Source of the DNA: Alphaproteobacteria bacterium
GTDB lineage: Bacteria; Pseudomonadota; Alphaproteobacteria; Micropepsales; Micropepsaceae
Reading direction: 5' to 3'
Assembly: GCA_003139615.1 (NCBI GenBank)
Contig: PLJH01000138.1
Span: forward strand, 106,736 to 170,735
Length of the DNA stretch: 64,000 bases
Part shown: positions 40,143-49,100 of the stretch, piece by piece
Numbering within the stretch: the first letter of the stretch is position 1
How the letters are laid out: each line of letters starts with the position of its first letter
The notes under the pieces: model-generated
What the model saw: the letters and a program-made list of their open reading frames with translations, nothing else
The model's database searches: none
Told to the model about the DNA's origin: nothing
Program-made: the position numbers and the translations under genes

Positions 40143-41396
40143 ATGCGGAAGCCAGAGACCATTGAAAAATTATATCTCGATTTCGACGGGTTCTTTGCGT
40201 CCGTAATGCAGCAAGCGTTCCCCGATCTCAGAGGTCGGCCGGTCGGCGTCATTCCGTTCGAAACATCTGCCGCGAATTCGACGGTTGTGATCGCTTGCTC
40301 GAAAGAAGCGAAGGCCGCTGGTTGCAAAAACGTGATGCGCGTTCCGGAAGCGCGCGCGCTTTGCCCCGACATTGTTCTCGTCACGCAGCGCCCGGACTTG
40401 TTCCGCCGCGCGCATAACGCTCTGCTGAATGAAATCGCGTGCGAGATTCCGATTGAGACCGTGAAGTCCATCGACGAACTCGCTTGCAAGCTCGATAAAC
40501 TGACAATCGCAGCGCCATCGGCGCTTGCAAAGCGGATTAAGGACAGAATCCGCCACAACGTCGGCGAGTATATCACCTGTTCAATTGGCTTCGCCGCCAA
40601 CCGCTTGCTCGCAAAGATCGCGTGCAAGGTGGATAAGCCGAACGGCGTCACCATCTGGAACCCGGCCGACATGCCTGGCCCTCTCCTCGCGTTGCCGCTC
40701 GAAGACATACCGGGCGTCGGCAAACGAATAGAAGAGCGCCTTAGCCGTGCAAAGATTCTGACCATCGCCGATCTTTGGCACAGCCAGCCCAAACATTTGC
40801 GAGCGTTATGGGGAAACGTGAACGGTGAGCGCATGTGGTATGCGCTTCACGGTTACGACATTCAGGCGACGCCGACCTCACGCGGCATGTTCGGACATGG
40901 CCGCGTCCTGCCTCCCGAATGGCGCGATCCCGAGCACAGCTTGGCGTGCTCTCGCCTCCTGCTTACCAAAGCGGCGCGGCGTATGCGGCGCGATGGCTTT
41001 TACGCCGGCAGGCTTTGGCTCTGGCTCGATATCCGGGGCTCCACTTGGTTTGGGCAGCGTCAGTTGCATTGCGTCCAGGACGATCATGCGTGCCTTGCGG
41101 CACTCGCTGCACTTTGGGAAAAGGCTCGCGCCGAAATACCCAAACGCGCCGAAATTATCCGCGTCGGCGTTACCCTTCTCGATCTGTCCCCGGCAAATGC
41201 GCGCCAGCTCGATTTGCTCGAAAATGACGATGGCGCACGGCAGAAGTGCGAGTTGATCACCAACACCGTTGACCTGCTGAACCGAAAATTCGGGAAGCGG
41301 GTCGTCACTCTTGGCGCTTGGACTCAGCCTCCGGGCGGATACGCCGGAGGCAAGATTGCCTTCAACCGCATTCCTTCGGCGGAGGATTTCTGGTGA
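40143..41396 (+). CDS. Y-family DNA polymerase
   Basis: LYLDFDGFFASVMQQ; TCSIGFAANRLLAKIACKVDKPNG; LEDIPGVGKRIEERL. Confidence 0.9.
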   Translation: MRKPETIEKLYLDFDGFFASVMQQAFPDLRGRPVGVIPFETSAANSTVVIACSKEAKAAGCKNVMRVPEARALCPDIVLVTQRPDLFRRAHNALLNEIACEIPIETVKSIDELACKLDKLTIAAPSALAKRIKDRIRHNVGEYITCSIGFAANRLLAKIACKVDKPNGVTIWNPADMPGPLLALPLEDIPGVGKRIEERLSRAKILTIADLWHSQPKHLRALWGNVNGERMWYALHGYDIQATPTSRGMFGHGRVLPPEWRDPEHSLACSRLLLTKAARRMRRDGFYAGRLWLWLDIRGSTWFGQRQLHCVQDDHACLAALAALWEKARAEIPKRAEIIRVGVTLLDLSPANARQLDLLENDDGARQKCELITNTVDLLNRKFGKRVVTLGAWTQPPGGYAGGKIAFNRIPSAEDFW

Positions 41397-41647
41397 CGTG
41401 GCTCGAAGACACGGCCTTACGCGATCTCGATGATAGCGTGATCATCGAAGCGACGTGCATGAGGTGCCTTCACGTTTGGCTGCAAAGCCCGATCCAACTT
41501 CTCCTGAAAGTGGTTCATCGCGATGTGCATTTGGACGAAGTCGCGAAGCACCTCGCCTGCCCGAAAATGGGCTGCCGTCATGTCGGCGTCCGCCTGACGC
41601 TCATCAAGAACGAGGATACAAGCGGATTTGTCGGCGGGATGCCGTGA
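41393..41647 (+). CDS. Small protein with two CxxC-like pairs
   Basis: GTG start overlapping the polymerase stop; CMRC..CPKMGC. Confidence 0.5.
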   Translation: MTWLEDTALRDLDDSVIIEATCMRCLHVWLQSPIQLLLKVVHRDVHLDEVAKHLACPKMGCRHVGVRLTLIKNEDTSGFVGGMP

Positions 41648-41820
41648 AGCTAGGTGGGCGAACGTGGGAGGCCAATGTCGTCCTACCAAAGACCATCCGG
41701 CAACGCCGAAGGCGCGCTACGCGGCTGCTCGCAATGCTACTTCGGACAAGGCTTGATGGTACTGCGAACCGATGCTGTATGTACGGCCGGTGGGTGTACC
41801 GGAACCCTCCGCAAGCTTCC

Positions 41821-41852
41821 GCGCGAGGGATCGTTAGCGAATGGCAGAAACC
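41821..41852 (+). repeat. REP-like dispersed repeat, copy 2 (partial)
   Basis: GCGCGAGGGATCGTTAGCGAATGGCAGAAACC. Confidence 0.6.
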
Positions 41853-41868
41853 TCTGTCAGTCACCGCA

Positions 41869-42357
41869 CTAAGACGGTCTTGATCCGGATTTCGCGGCGC
41901 GAGCGCTGCTGCGCAAGCGCGAAGCGTAAACCTGTGCGAGCCCAGGAGATGAAAGGATCGCCCCTATGCCTCCTTGCGCGATAATAGAATCGTTCAGTTC
42001 TTTTTTGGTCGGCACTCTTATGTCGTCGGGCAGCGAGTTCTTGGCGAGCCAATTGTCAATGCCCCGTGCCGCGCTCTGATCCAGTTTTCTAAGGTCGTTG
42101 CGCGTAAGTGAGCCGGCATCCATCCATGGCTTCCAGACGCGCCGCAGAAAATCGACTATGGTTTCGCTTGAGTTGCGCCGTTTCACGAACAGCTCTGGCG
42201 CTCTTTTAGGAAGCGGGAGCTTATTCGTTCTTGCGGCATCCGTGCCTGATTTCGTGGCCGCAACAAGCAGCTTGACGGCGAGCGTGAAGGATTCCCGAGC
42301 GTCACTCGGCACGCCAACCGAAACAGCGAATTTCGTTATCTTCTCCTCTAAATGCAT
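41869..42357 (-). CDS. Hypothetical protein
   Basis: ORF from MHLEEKITKFAVSVGVPSDARESF. Confidence 0.45.
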   Translation of the reverse strand: MHLEEKITKFAVSVGVPSDARESFTLAVKLLVAATKSGTDAARTNKLPLPKRAPELFVKRRNSSETIVDFLRRVWKPWMDAGSLTRNDLRKLDQSAARGIDNWLAKNSLPDDIRVPTKKELNDSIIAQGGIGAILSSPGLAQVYASRLRSSARAAKSGSRPS

Positions 42358-42521
42358 TTGCTCCGTATACGGAGTCTTTGTGCACAACTCAACATTTTCG
42401 ATTTTCCCAATGTTTTCTTTGGGATAGCTGCCGGGCCGAACGACTTTGCCGACCGGCTGCCCGGAGTTTCCGAACTGCCGGATCAGGTCAAATACATCCT
42501 CAGCTGATATTGCGTAGCAAC

Positions 42522-42620
42522 GCGCGAGGGATCGTCACCCGAATGGGCCGAACCCGCTTGCGGGTTCGGTGACGCTCACTTTGACGAGCCGAGTAGAGCC
42601 CGGTCGCGAAGCGGCGCGCC
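42522..42620 (+). repeat. REP-like dispersed repeat, copy 3
   Basis: GCGCGAGGGATCGTCACCCGAATGGGCCGAACCCGCTTGCGGGTTCGGTGACG..GAGTAGAGCCCGGTCGCGAAGCGGCGCGCC. Confidence 0.7.
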
Positions 42621-42913
42621 CACGGACTACAGCGATGGTTGGGATTGGATACCGCAGAGCTGTGCGCGTTAGACGGATTACGATCCTGAATTTGGTAAAC
42701 CGCTCTGGAAGCTTATAAAGTCATGTCAATATTCGGTTGTGCGTAGAAAACACTGCTGTCTTATATCTATCAAACAATACATAATCGACTACCCACTATA
42801 ATATCATCAATGTATACTAGAACTATTGGCACCTAGTTTTCATCCAACAGGTTGTATTTACAGTATAACGTCTAAATAATGAATCGTTTACCATTCTGTA
42901 TTATATATTAATT

Positions 42914-45706
42914 ATGGTTATGACTCCACTCCCAACCGCGCGCTCCGGCACGCCGAAGGCCATAAAACGCTCCGTTTTGGGCTGGTTGTTCAATCCGCAA
43001 TTGGGTCCCGCGATCAGTCCATTGCGCGAAAGCACCCGCATCTTTTTGCAACTGATGGCGACGGTCTTCGCTTCATATATGCTGATCCCGAAAGATTATC
43101 CCGGCCTGCACGATTCGAACACGCGTCTTACCTTGTCGGGCATCATCGGCACTGCGTGGCGCAATCTGCGCTTTACCCGCGAAAGTTTGCCGCAAACCAT
43201 CCTCTTCTTTGCCATAACCGGCATGATGGCCTTCAGCGCGGTTGTAGCTGTCTTTTCCTTGCTGTCACTTTTTGTTGGCCATGCTCATGCGGCAACAAAT
43301 GGCGCAGGAGGGGGTAGTCTTTTTACGCCAGGAGCCGAAGATGTTGCGCAGTCATGGCTGAATTATCTTTTTATCGGGCCAAGTGGGGGCGCTAACAGCA
43401 GTTACCCAACCCTCTCAGATACATATGGCGATGCGACGGCGACGATGCCTGATCCGTTTCAGGGCAGCGTCGCTTTGCAGGGCGCTTTGATGACCGCATT
43501 GGCTATGTATAGCGATGCGATTCTCATCGTCGCTGCAATTATCCTATTCTACCACCTTGCCGCGATGGTCGTGGAAACGGCGCACCACGGTGTTCCGATG
43601 GGTAAGCGCGCTAGCCAGATTTGGGCACCAATTCGTCTTGTCGTCGCGATAGGCTTGTTGGTCCCCATCAATGGCGGCCTTAACTCGGGTCAGTTTATCG
43701 TCATTAAAATGGCCGAACTTGGTTCCGCGCTTGCCAGCAACGTGTGGGGCGTGTTTTTGACGCAGTTGGCAAGTTATAACACCACGGCAACATCGCCCGC
43801 CGCGGCCCTGCAGCAGCAGGTTGCAATCGCTATCATCCGCATGGAGGCATGCAAAATATCTTGGAATTATCACACAACCCTCGCTGGATTGAGCGCGGCA
43901 ATCATGACACCGACCACATCGACTTCTCCTGCCGGCACTACAACCCATTATTCCGGTAATTCAGGGGCAGATCAGGATATTTGTGGCTCATATTTCATTG
44001 CAAGCAGCAGCGGTAGTTCGTCACCGAATAGCGGTAATTTCGCCAATGCATTGGAGCAAGCGGCGGCACAAGCACAAACTCAGGCGATACAATCCAGCAT
44101 GAGTGCATTCGATACCGCCGCTCAAGAAATCAACAATGTTCTTCCACCTGTCCCTGGAACTCCGATCTCATCGAGCATACCGCTCGATTCTTCTTTCCAG
44201 GACGCTATCGGCACCTATCAACAGAACGTCGATCAAGGTATTGCCAACAGTATAAGCAATAGCCAAGTGGGCAATCAGATAAGCGCTGCGGTCAATACGA
44301 TGAAGCCTTACGGCTGGGTTATGGCTGGTGCATTTCTGAATACGATCAGTCGCATACAGGCCGACATTGCCGATGCTGCATCCAGCAGCATGCCGAAAAC
44401 CACACCACCAAAACCTGACTCTCAAGCACCCGAACTAAATTTGACTGGAGCGTCGGACCCCGACGGCGCAAATATACCGCTTCTTGTTGCTACGGATTTG
44501 GCCAATTTCGATACCCTTCAATATGCAGCAATTAACAACGCTCCGAGTACCACCAACGTTGGATGTTCAGCAATGGTCGGCTTAGATGTTGGCCCCAAAG
44601 ATGGGGACGGCTTAGTCGGCTTCATGTTTAAGGTAATAGAACGGATAGCCGAGAGCTATAACGTGTGGACGGAAGATGATCAAAGTAACGTATGCGATAG
44701 TTCAACACCCAATCCTGGTGCAAAGGGTTTTACACTCGGCGTTCAGGTCAACGGCAATGACCCCATTGCGCAGATGTCACTCCTTGGCCACAACTTTATC
44801 AGAGCCGCAATGCAGCTTGTGGGATATGGGGTGGCGATTCAAGCTGGCTCGGGATTATTGGAAGGTCTCGACTCCGGAACCCAAAGTGTCCTGAAGGCCA
44901 GAATTGATGGCAGCTCTTCTTCCTTGAAAAAGCTGTTGGGAGGGCTTTCCGGTGCGGGCGGTATGGTTGGTGCGGCTGGAAGCGCCATTGGCTCTCTCAT
45001 GATGTTTATCGCTCTGATTTTTTGGACTGCCGGTTTTGTTCTAGCTTTTCTCTTACCGGTGATGCCATTCATGCGCTTTTTCTTCGCTGTTATCGCATGG
45101 GTCGCGGCGATCGTAGAGGCAATTATCGCCATCCCGTTAGTTGCATTGGCGCATCTATCGCCCGAAGGCGAAGGTCTGTCGGGGGAGAAAGCGAAGGCAG
45201 CGTATTTCTTCGTATTCAATCTCTTCGTACGCCCGGTCTTAGTCGTCTTCGGGCTGATTTGCGGATTGATCATGTTCATGATCGCGCTCAGCTTTCTTAA
45301 TTATGGATATGCAATCGCAGTAGCTGGCGCGGGTGCTACGGCTTCCGGTTACGCCACATTGTCGAGGCTTATTTACTCTATACTCTACGTCGGCGTTTTG
45401 TACGTCACCTCGAATCATTGCTTCATGCTGATCGATCATCTGCCCGAACAAGCTTTGAGATGGATGGGCGCACAGGGTCAGGCTATTCCGAAAATGGGAG
45501 ATGCCGAAAGGATCGAAAATATTGGAACCGTCATTTCGGGCTATGCCGGTCAGCAAGCGATGGGACAGTTAAGCTCCAATGCCGAGAAAATCGGGAAGTC
45601 TGTTGGATCAGGCGCTAAAGAGATAGCAGCAAATTTGTTTGGGTCGGGACCGCCGGGAGAGGTACCGCCAAAAACGCCGCCAACGACGATTAAGCCCGGC
45701 GTCTAA
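42914..45706 (+). CDS. DotA/TraY-like type IVB secretion/conjugation membrane protein
   Basis: Large multi-TM protein, VPINGGLNSGQFIVIKMAELGSALASNVWG and AHLSPEGEGLSGEKAKAAYFFVFNLFVRPVLVVFGL typical of DotA/TraY. Confidence 0.85.
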   Translation: MVMTPLPTARSGTPKAIKRSVLGWLFNPQLGPAISPLRESTRIFLQLMATVFASYMLIPKDYPGLHDSNTRLTLSGIIGTAWRNLRFTRESLPQTILFFAITGMMAFSAVVAVFSLLSLFVGHAHAATNGAGGGSLFTPGAEDVAQSWLNYLFIGPSGGANSSYPTLSDTYGDATATMPDPFQGSVALQGALMTALAMYSDAILIVAAIILFYHLAAMVVETAHHGVPMGKRASQIWAPIRLVVAIGLLVPINGGLNSGQFIVIKMAELGSALASNVWGVFLTQLASYNTTATSPAAALQQQVAIAIIRMEACKISWNYHTTLAGLSAAIMTPTTSTSPAGTTTHYSGNSGADQDICGSYFIASSSGSSSPNSGNFANALEQAAAQAQTQAIQSSMSAFDTAAQEINNVLPPVPGTPISSSIPLDSSFQDAIGTYQQNVDQGIANSISNSQVGNQISAAVNTMKPYGWVMAGAFLNTISRIQADIADAASSSMPKTTPPKPDSQAPELNLTGASDPDGANIPLLVATDLANFDTLQYAAINNAPSTTNVGCSAMVGLDVGPKDGDGLVGFMFKVIERIAESYNVWTEDDQSNVCDSSTPNPGAKGFTLGVQVNGNDPIAQMSLLGHNFIRAAMQLVGYGVAIQAGSGLLEGLDSGTQSVLKARIDGSSSSLKKLLGGLSGAGGMVGAAGSAIGSLMMFIALIFWTAGFVLAFLLPVMPFMRFFFAVIAWVAAIVEAIIAIPLVALAHLSPEGEGLSGEKAKAAYFFVFNLFVRPVLVVFGLICGLIMFMIALSFLNYGYAIAVAGAGATASGYATLSRLIYSILYVGVLYVTSNHCFMLIDHLPEQALRWMGAQGQAIPKMGDAERIENIGTVISGYAGQQAMGQLSSNAEKIGKSVGSGAKEIAANLFGSGPPGEVPPKTPPTTIKPGV

Positions 45707-45889
45707 AGCCTGGTGGGGCGCGCCCAGCGTCACTGAGGGAAGGCATGGATCGCGACGGGATATAGAGGTTTCAGAGAGGCGCATACAGCGATGCTACTCC
45801 TTCAGTGGTTCTCATCTGATTTTCCAAGCCGCATTGTCTGTCGTCTGGCACGGTTGCGGATTGACCTGCACGAAATAGGATAGCGGCGC

Positions 45890-46771
45890 GTGAAAAACTC
45901 AGCCACGACATACGGCGAGCCAAAGGATAAGGCCAGCTTTGGCTATGTTCTCTGGCTTATCATCGGCGGAAAGAACGCAAATAAGGGCCTCGCGGCGCAA
46001 CAGCTTGGCATAGCGCGCCCCTCTCTCAGCAACGTGATTCATGGCAAGAAACGGATTTCCCAACAAGCGATAATCCAAAAGCGATGGCGCAAGATTCTCT
46101 CAACACACTACTCGGAACGCTGGCGGAAACACTCCGACGATTTCGAGAAATATGCGGCAACCATGCCCAGCATGGCGTATTTGAGTCTTGAACCAAAAGA
46201 CAAAACGAGTTTTGGTTATGTCCTATGGCAAATCCTCGGCGGAGAAGCCGGTCGCTTTACCGAAGCGGCGCGGCGGCTTCAAATTGATCGTCCAGCGCTC
46301 ACCGCGATTTTTCAGGGCCGAAGAACAATTTCGCAAAATGGTCTGGCAGAAAAACAATGGGAAGCGATTCTCGCGACACATTATCCTGATAACTGGCGGC
46401 GGCATTCTTCGGCTTTCACTTCGTTCATTGCAAAGCTGCCTAAAAGCACCGGCTTTCCAACTCGCGAACCGTCGGACAAAGCCAGTTTTGCGCATGTCCT
46501 GTGGCTTATATTGGGCGGCAAGAATCTCGATATCGTCAAGGCAACGCGACACCTGAAAATAGATAACTCCTCCCTCAGCGCCATTTTTCGTGGCCATCGA
46601 CGAATTACAAAAAAAACGATTGTTGACAAGCAATGGCGTCAAATTTTCGCTAGGCACTATCCCGAAGAATGGAAAAAATACGCTGCGGCCTTCGAACGAC
46701 GTGTCGCCATGCAGCCGGCCACCGTCGGGGTATCAACCCGTGAACCTGAAAACGTAAGTAGGATTTCTTAG
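45890..46771 (+). CDS. Tandem HTH-like repeat protein (3 x ~92 aa plus truncated fourth repeat)
   Basis: EPKDKASFGYVLWLIIGGKN..AAQQLGIARPSLSNVIHGKKRIS repeated three times at 273/276/276-bp spacing; GTG start. Confidence 0.75.
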   Translation: MKNSATTYGEPKDKASFGYVLWLIIGGKNANKGLAAQQLGIARPSLSNVIHGKKRISQQAIIQKRWRKILSTHYSERWRKHSDDFEKYAATMPSMAYLSLEPKDKTSFGYVLWQILGGEAGRFTEAARRLQIDRPALTAIFQGRRTISQNGLAEKQWEAILATHYPDNWRRHSSAFTSFIAKLPKSTGFPTREPSDKASFAHVLWLILGGKNLDIVKATRHLKIDNSSLSAIFRGHRRITKKTIVDKQWRQIFARHYPEEWKKYAAAFERRVAMQPATVGVSTREPENVSRIS

Positions 46772-46782
46772 GTTGGATCGAT

Positions 46783-47268
46783 TTATCCCTTCGGTATATC
46801 AGCACATGTGAGTGGGTAACCTTGCAGTGGGGAGTCGTATGAAATTGAGACGGCGCCGAAACGCTTTTCGATAGTAATTGCTTCAGGGTCGCGCTTGTTT
46901 TCTTCCCAATCCGTCCAGCGGGGCGAGCTGCTATCGTGCTTTCGCGAAAACCCAAAACCCATTTTTGTAACGGCGCGCCATTCGTAACCGTTGAGCCGGT
47001 CAACCGGTGGAAGCTCCTCCCACTCAATGGGGTGGATAACAACGTTTTTGTACTCGACTATATCGGCTATCATTCCACCGACGGCTGGGGAGTAGGAGTA
47101 GTAATCGCCATCGCATTTGATAAAGCCGGACGCCTGCCAATAATACTGTGCGCCCTTCGCCGCTACGTCCGCTGCCGTAGTAGCGTCAGCCTCCACAGCC
47201 CAAAATGTAAGTGACGCTGCGAACAGAGCCATCAGGAACACCGGACGCGGATAAATACTAAACATCAT
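46783..47268 (-). CDS. Secreted hypothetical protein
   Basis: Signal peptide MMFSIYPRPVFLMALFAASLTFWAVEADA. Confidence 0.55.
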   Translation of the reverse strand: MMFSIYPRPVFLMALFAASLTFWAVEADATTAADVAAKGAQYYWQASGFIKCDGDYYSYSPAVGGMIADIVEYKNVVIHPIEWEELPPVDRLNGYEWRAVTKMGFGFSRKHDSSSPRWTDWEENKRDPEAITIEKRFGAVSISYDSPLQGYPLTCADIPKG

Positions 47269-47427
47269 GTCCTCCGACCTTTCACCGGTCACGGCGCAAG
47301 TCCTCGATAACCGGCGCATGAGCAAAAATCCCTTTAGCCACGGGCATGGCTGATCGCCGCCAGCCCTGACGTGAACACTTTGCTGTATTCCGTTCACGGC
47401 TGCGCTCGCGATACGCTGCTGCAAAAA

Positions 47428-48024
47428 CTAGTATTTGAGAGCCTTTTGCAGCCGTTTCCATGTGCGGCGTGCGAGCGCGCGCTCTTCTTTCCCGGTTACA
47501 TCGGCGTAGATCGCCGTTGTTTCGATTCGAGCATGACCCATCCAGCGTTGCAGGACATTGAGCGCGACGCCGCTCTGCACGGCCTCCACTCCGAAGGCAT
47601 GACGTACCGCCCTCGGCGTTGCCAAGGCTTCTCTGATCTTGGCTGTACGCATGACCGTCTTCACGCGCTTCCACGCCGTCGTGCGCCCCCACTTCCACAG
47701 GCGCTCTCGCGGGTCGCGCGAAGGCGCAGCGACTCCGAGTACCCGTTCGAGCACCGCGAACAATCGCGCCGGCACCGGTATCGCGCGAAACCGCCCGCGT
47801 TTACGCTGCTTTAGAGTTTCAAGCACGATGACTCCGCCCGCGCGGTCGATGCGCTCAGGCGTAAGCGCGAGCAACTCGGAAATCCGCGCACCGGTGAACG
47901 CGAGAGTGAGACAGAACGCCCCAACATCTCCTCCTTCCGCGAACGCCGCGGACGCGAACGAAAATCTTTCGCGCGCAACGAGGTATTTTCGATTGCCGAT
48001 TTTGTCGAACAGTGTGTGCGTCAT
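47428..48024 (-). CDS. Small tyrosine recombinase (catalytic domain only)
   Basis: TGARISELLAL, TPRAVRHAFG, WMGHARIETTAIYADV; 198 aa. Confidence 0.85.
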   Translation of the reverse strand: MTHTLFDKIGNRKYLVARERFSFASAAFAEGGDVGAFCLTLAFTGARISELLALTPERIDRAGGVIVLETLKQRKRGRFRAIPVPARLFAVLERVLGVAAPSRDPRERLWKWGRTTAWKRVKTVMRTAKIREALATPRAVRHAFGVEAVQSGVALNVLQRWMGHARIETTAIYADVTGKEERALARRTWKRLQKALKY

Positions 48025-48174
48025 GCGCGAGGTCGTTGCGCGACATGCGGGAAAAAGCGAGTCGCGGCGATTGACGCAGCGAAAAAAGCGTGAACAGAAT
48101 ACAGCATTCTGTTCACCGATAATCGCGAATCTACGATTCGTCTATTGAGAAATTTGGGGGCGGTCGTTTGTCAA

Positions 48175-48678
48175 TCACGATGGTATTTCGGTCGGCGCAA
48201 TTGTAAATCGGCGACGCGTCGCCCACAGCCAGGCACCCCGAGATACTAACACTGCCTCTATTTCAATTTTTGGTAAGGGCGCAATTCCCAAATCGAATCC
48301 TCCGCTTGCGGATGGAAATTCGGGAGCATACGGAGCATAGGGCTGTATTACCTTCCACACGCCAAAGAAATTTCCGTAGTGCCGGTCGTTGTAAGACGGT
48401 ATTTCAAAGTTTGGCGGTGAAAGTATCCTAAAGCCGCGTAGTTCAAGTTGTGCCGGGCATCGATTGTAAACGGTAAGACTTATGTTCACGGCAAGGGTGC
48501 GCTCGGCGTTCGAATTGTGGATCGATCGAGAGGTCGTCCATTCCAAAATCGGCCGCTCCTTCAAGCCGTTCAAGGTGAAATTGATTCCCGCGTACACAAA
48601 CCCCGCCACACCCCCGACCGTGGCTGTGTCGCGTAGCCAGAACCAAGCTCCAGAACCCACCGTTGCGAGGACGCTCAT
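48175..48678 (-). CDS. Hypothetical membrane-anchored protein
   Basis: One N-terminal TM segment then globular domain. Confidence 0.5.
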   Translation of the reverse strand: MSVLATVGSGAWFWLRDTATVGGVAGFVYAGINFTLNGLKERPILEWTTSRSIHNSNAERTLAVNISLTVYNRCPAQLELRGFRILSPPNFEIPSYNDRHYGNFFGVWKVIQPYAPYAPEFPSASGGFDLGIAPLPKIEIEAVLVSRGAWLWATRRRFTIAPTEIPS

Positions 48679-48725
48679 AAATTGAAAGATTTCCTATCAG
48701 ACAGTATTTTCAGAAGACGGCGCGC

Positions 48726-49100
48726 TTAGCGACACCAGCGTATCAAGCCCTCGCGCAATACGAAATGACTGCGGCATCCGCTTTGTCGCCAAACCGAAGG
48801 CTCAAGACTTACCGCACCATTCTTATGTTCGACGAACCGCCATCGCGGCCTGACCTTTTGCAGCAGATTCAGTTCGATGATCTCCTTGCACCCACATGGG
48901 CATACCATGCTCGCGGCCCACGCGTTTGACCCTTCCCCGGCAACGTAGACGGCGAACGGTTTGGGTTCGTCCGGCAAATCCTCGACCCTGACGGCACGAT
49001 AAATTCGGGGTTTCTTTTTGAACGAGAGCGAGGATATCTCGCTCGCTACTTGCCTGAGCTGTCGGGCAATCCAGACAAACGGTGTGACTAACCAATTCAC
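48726..49100 (-). CDS. DUF6527 protein
   Basis: CPCGCKEIIELNL..RPRWRF..VWRQSGCRSHFVLREGLIRWC. Confidence 0.75.
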   Translation of the reverse strand: MNWLVTPFVWIARQLRQVASEISSLSFKKKPRIYRAVRVEDLPDEPKPFAVYVAGEGSNAWAASMVCPCGCKEIIELNLLQKVRPRWRFVEHKNGAVSLEPSVWRQSGCRSHFVLREGLIRWCR

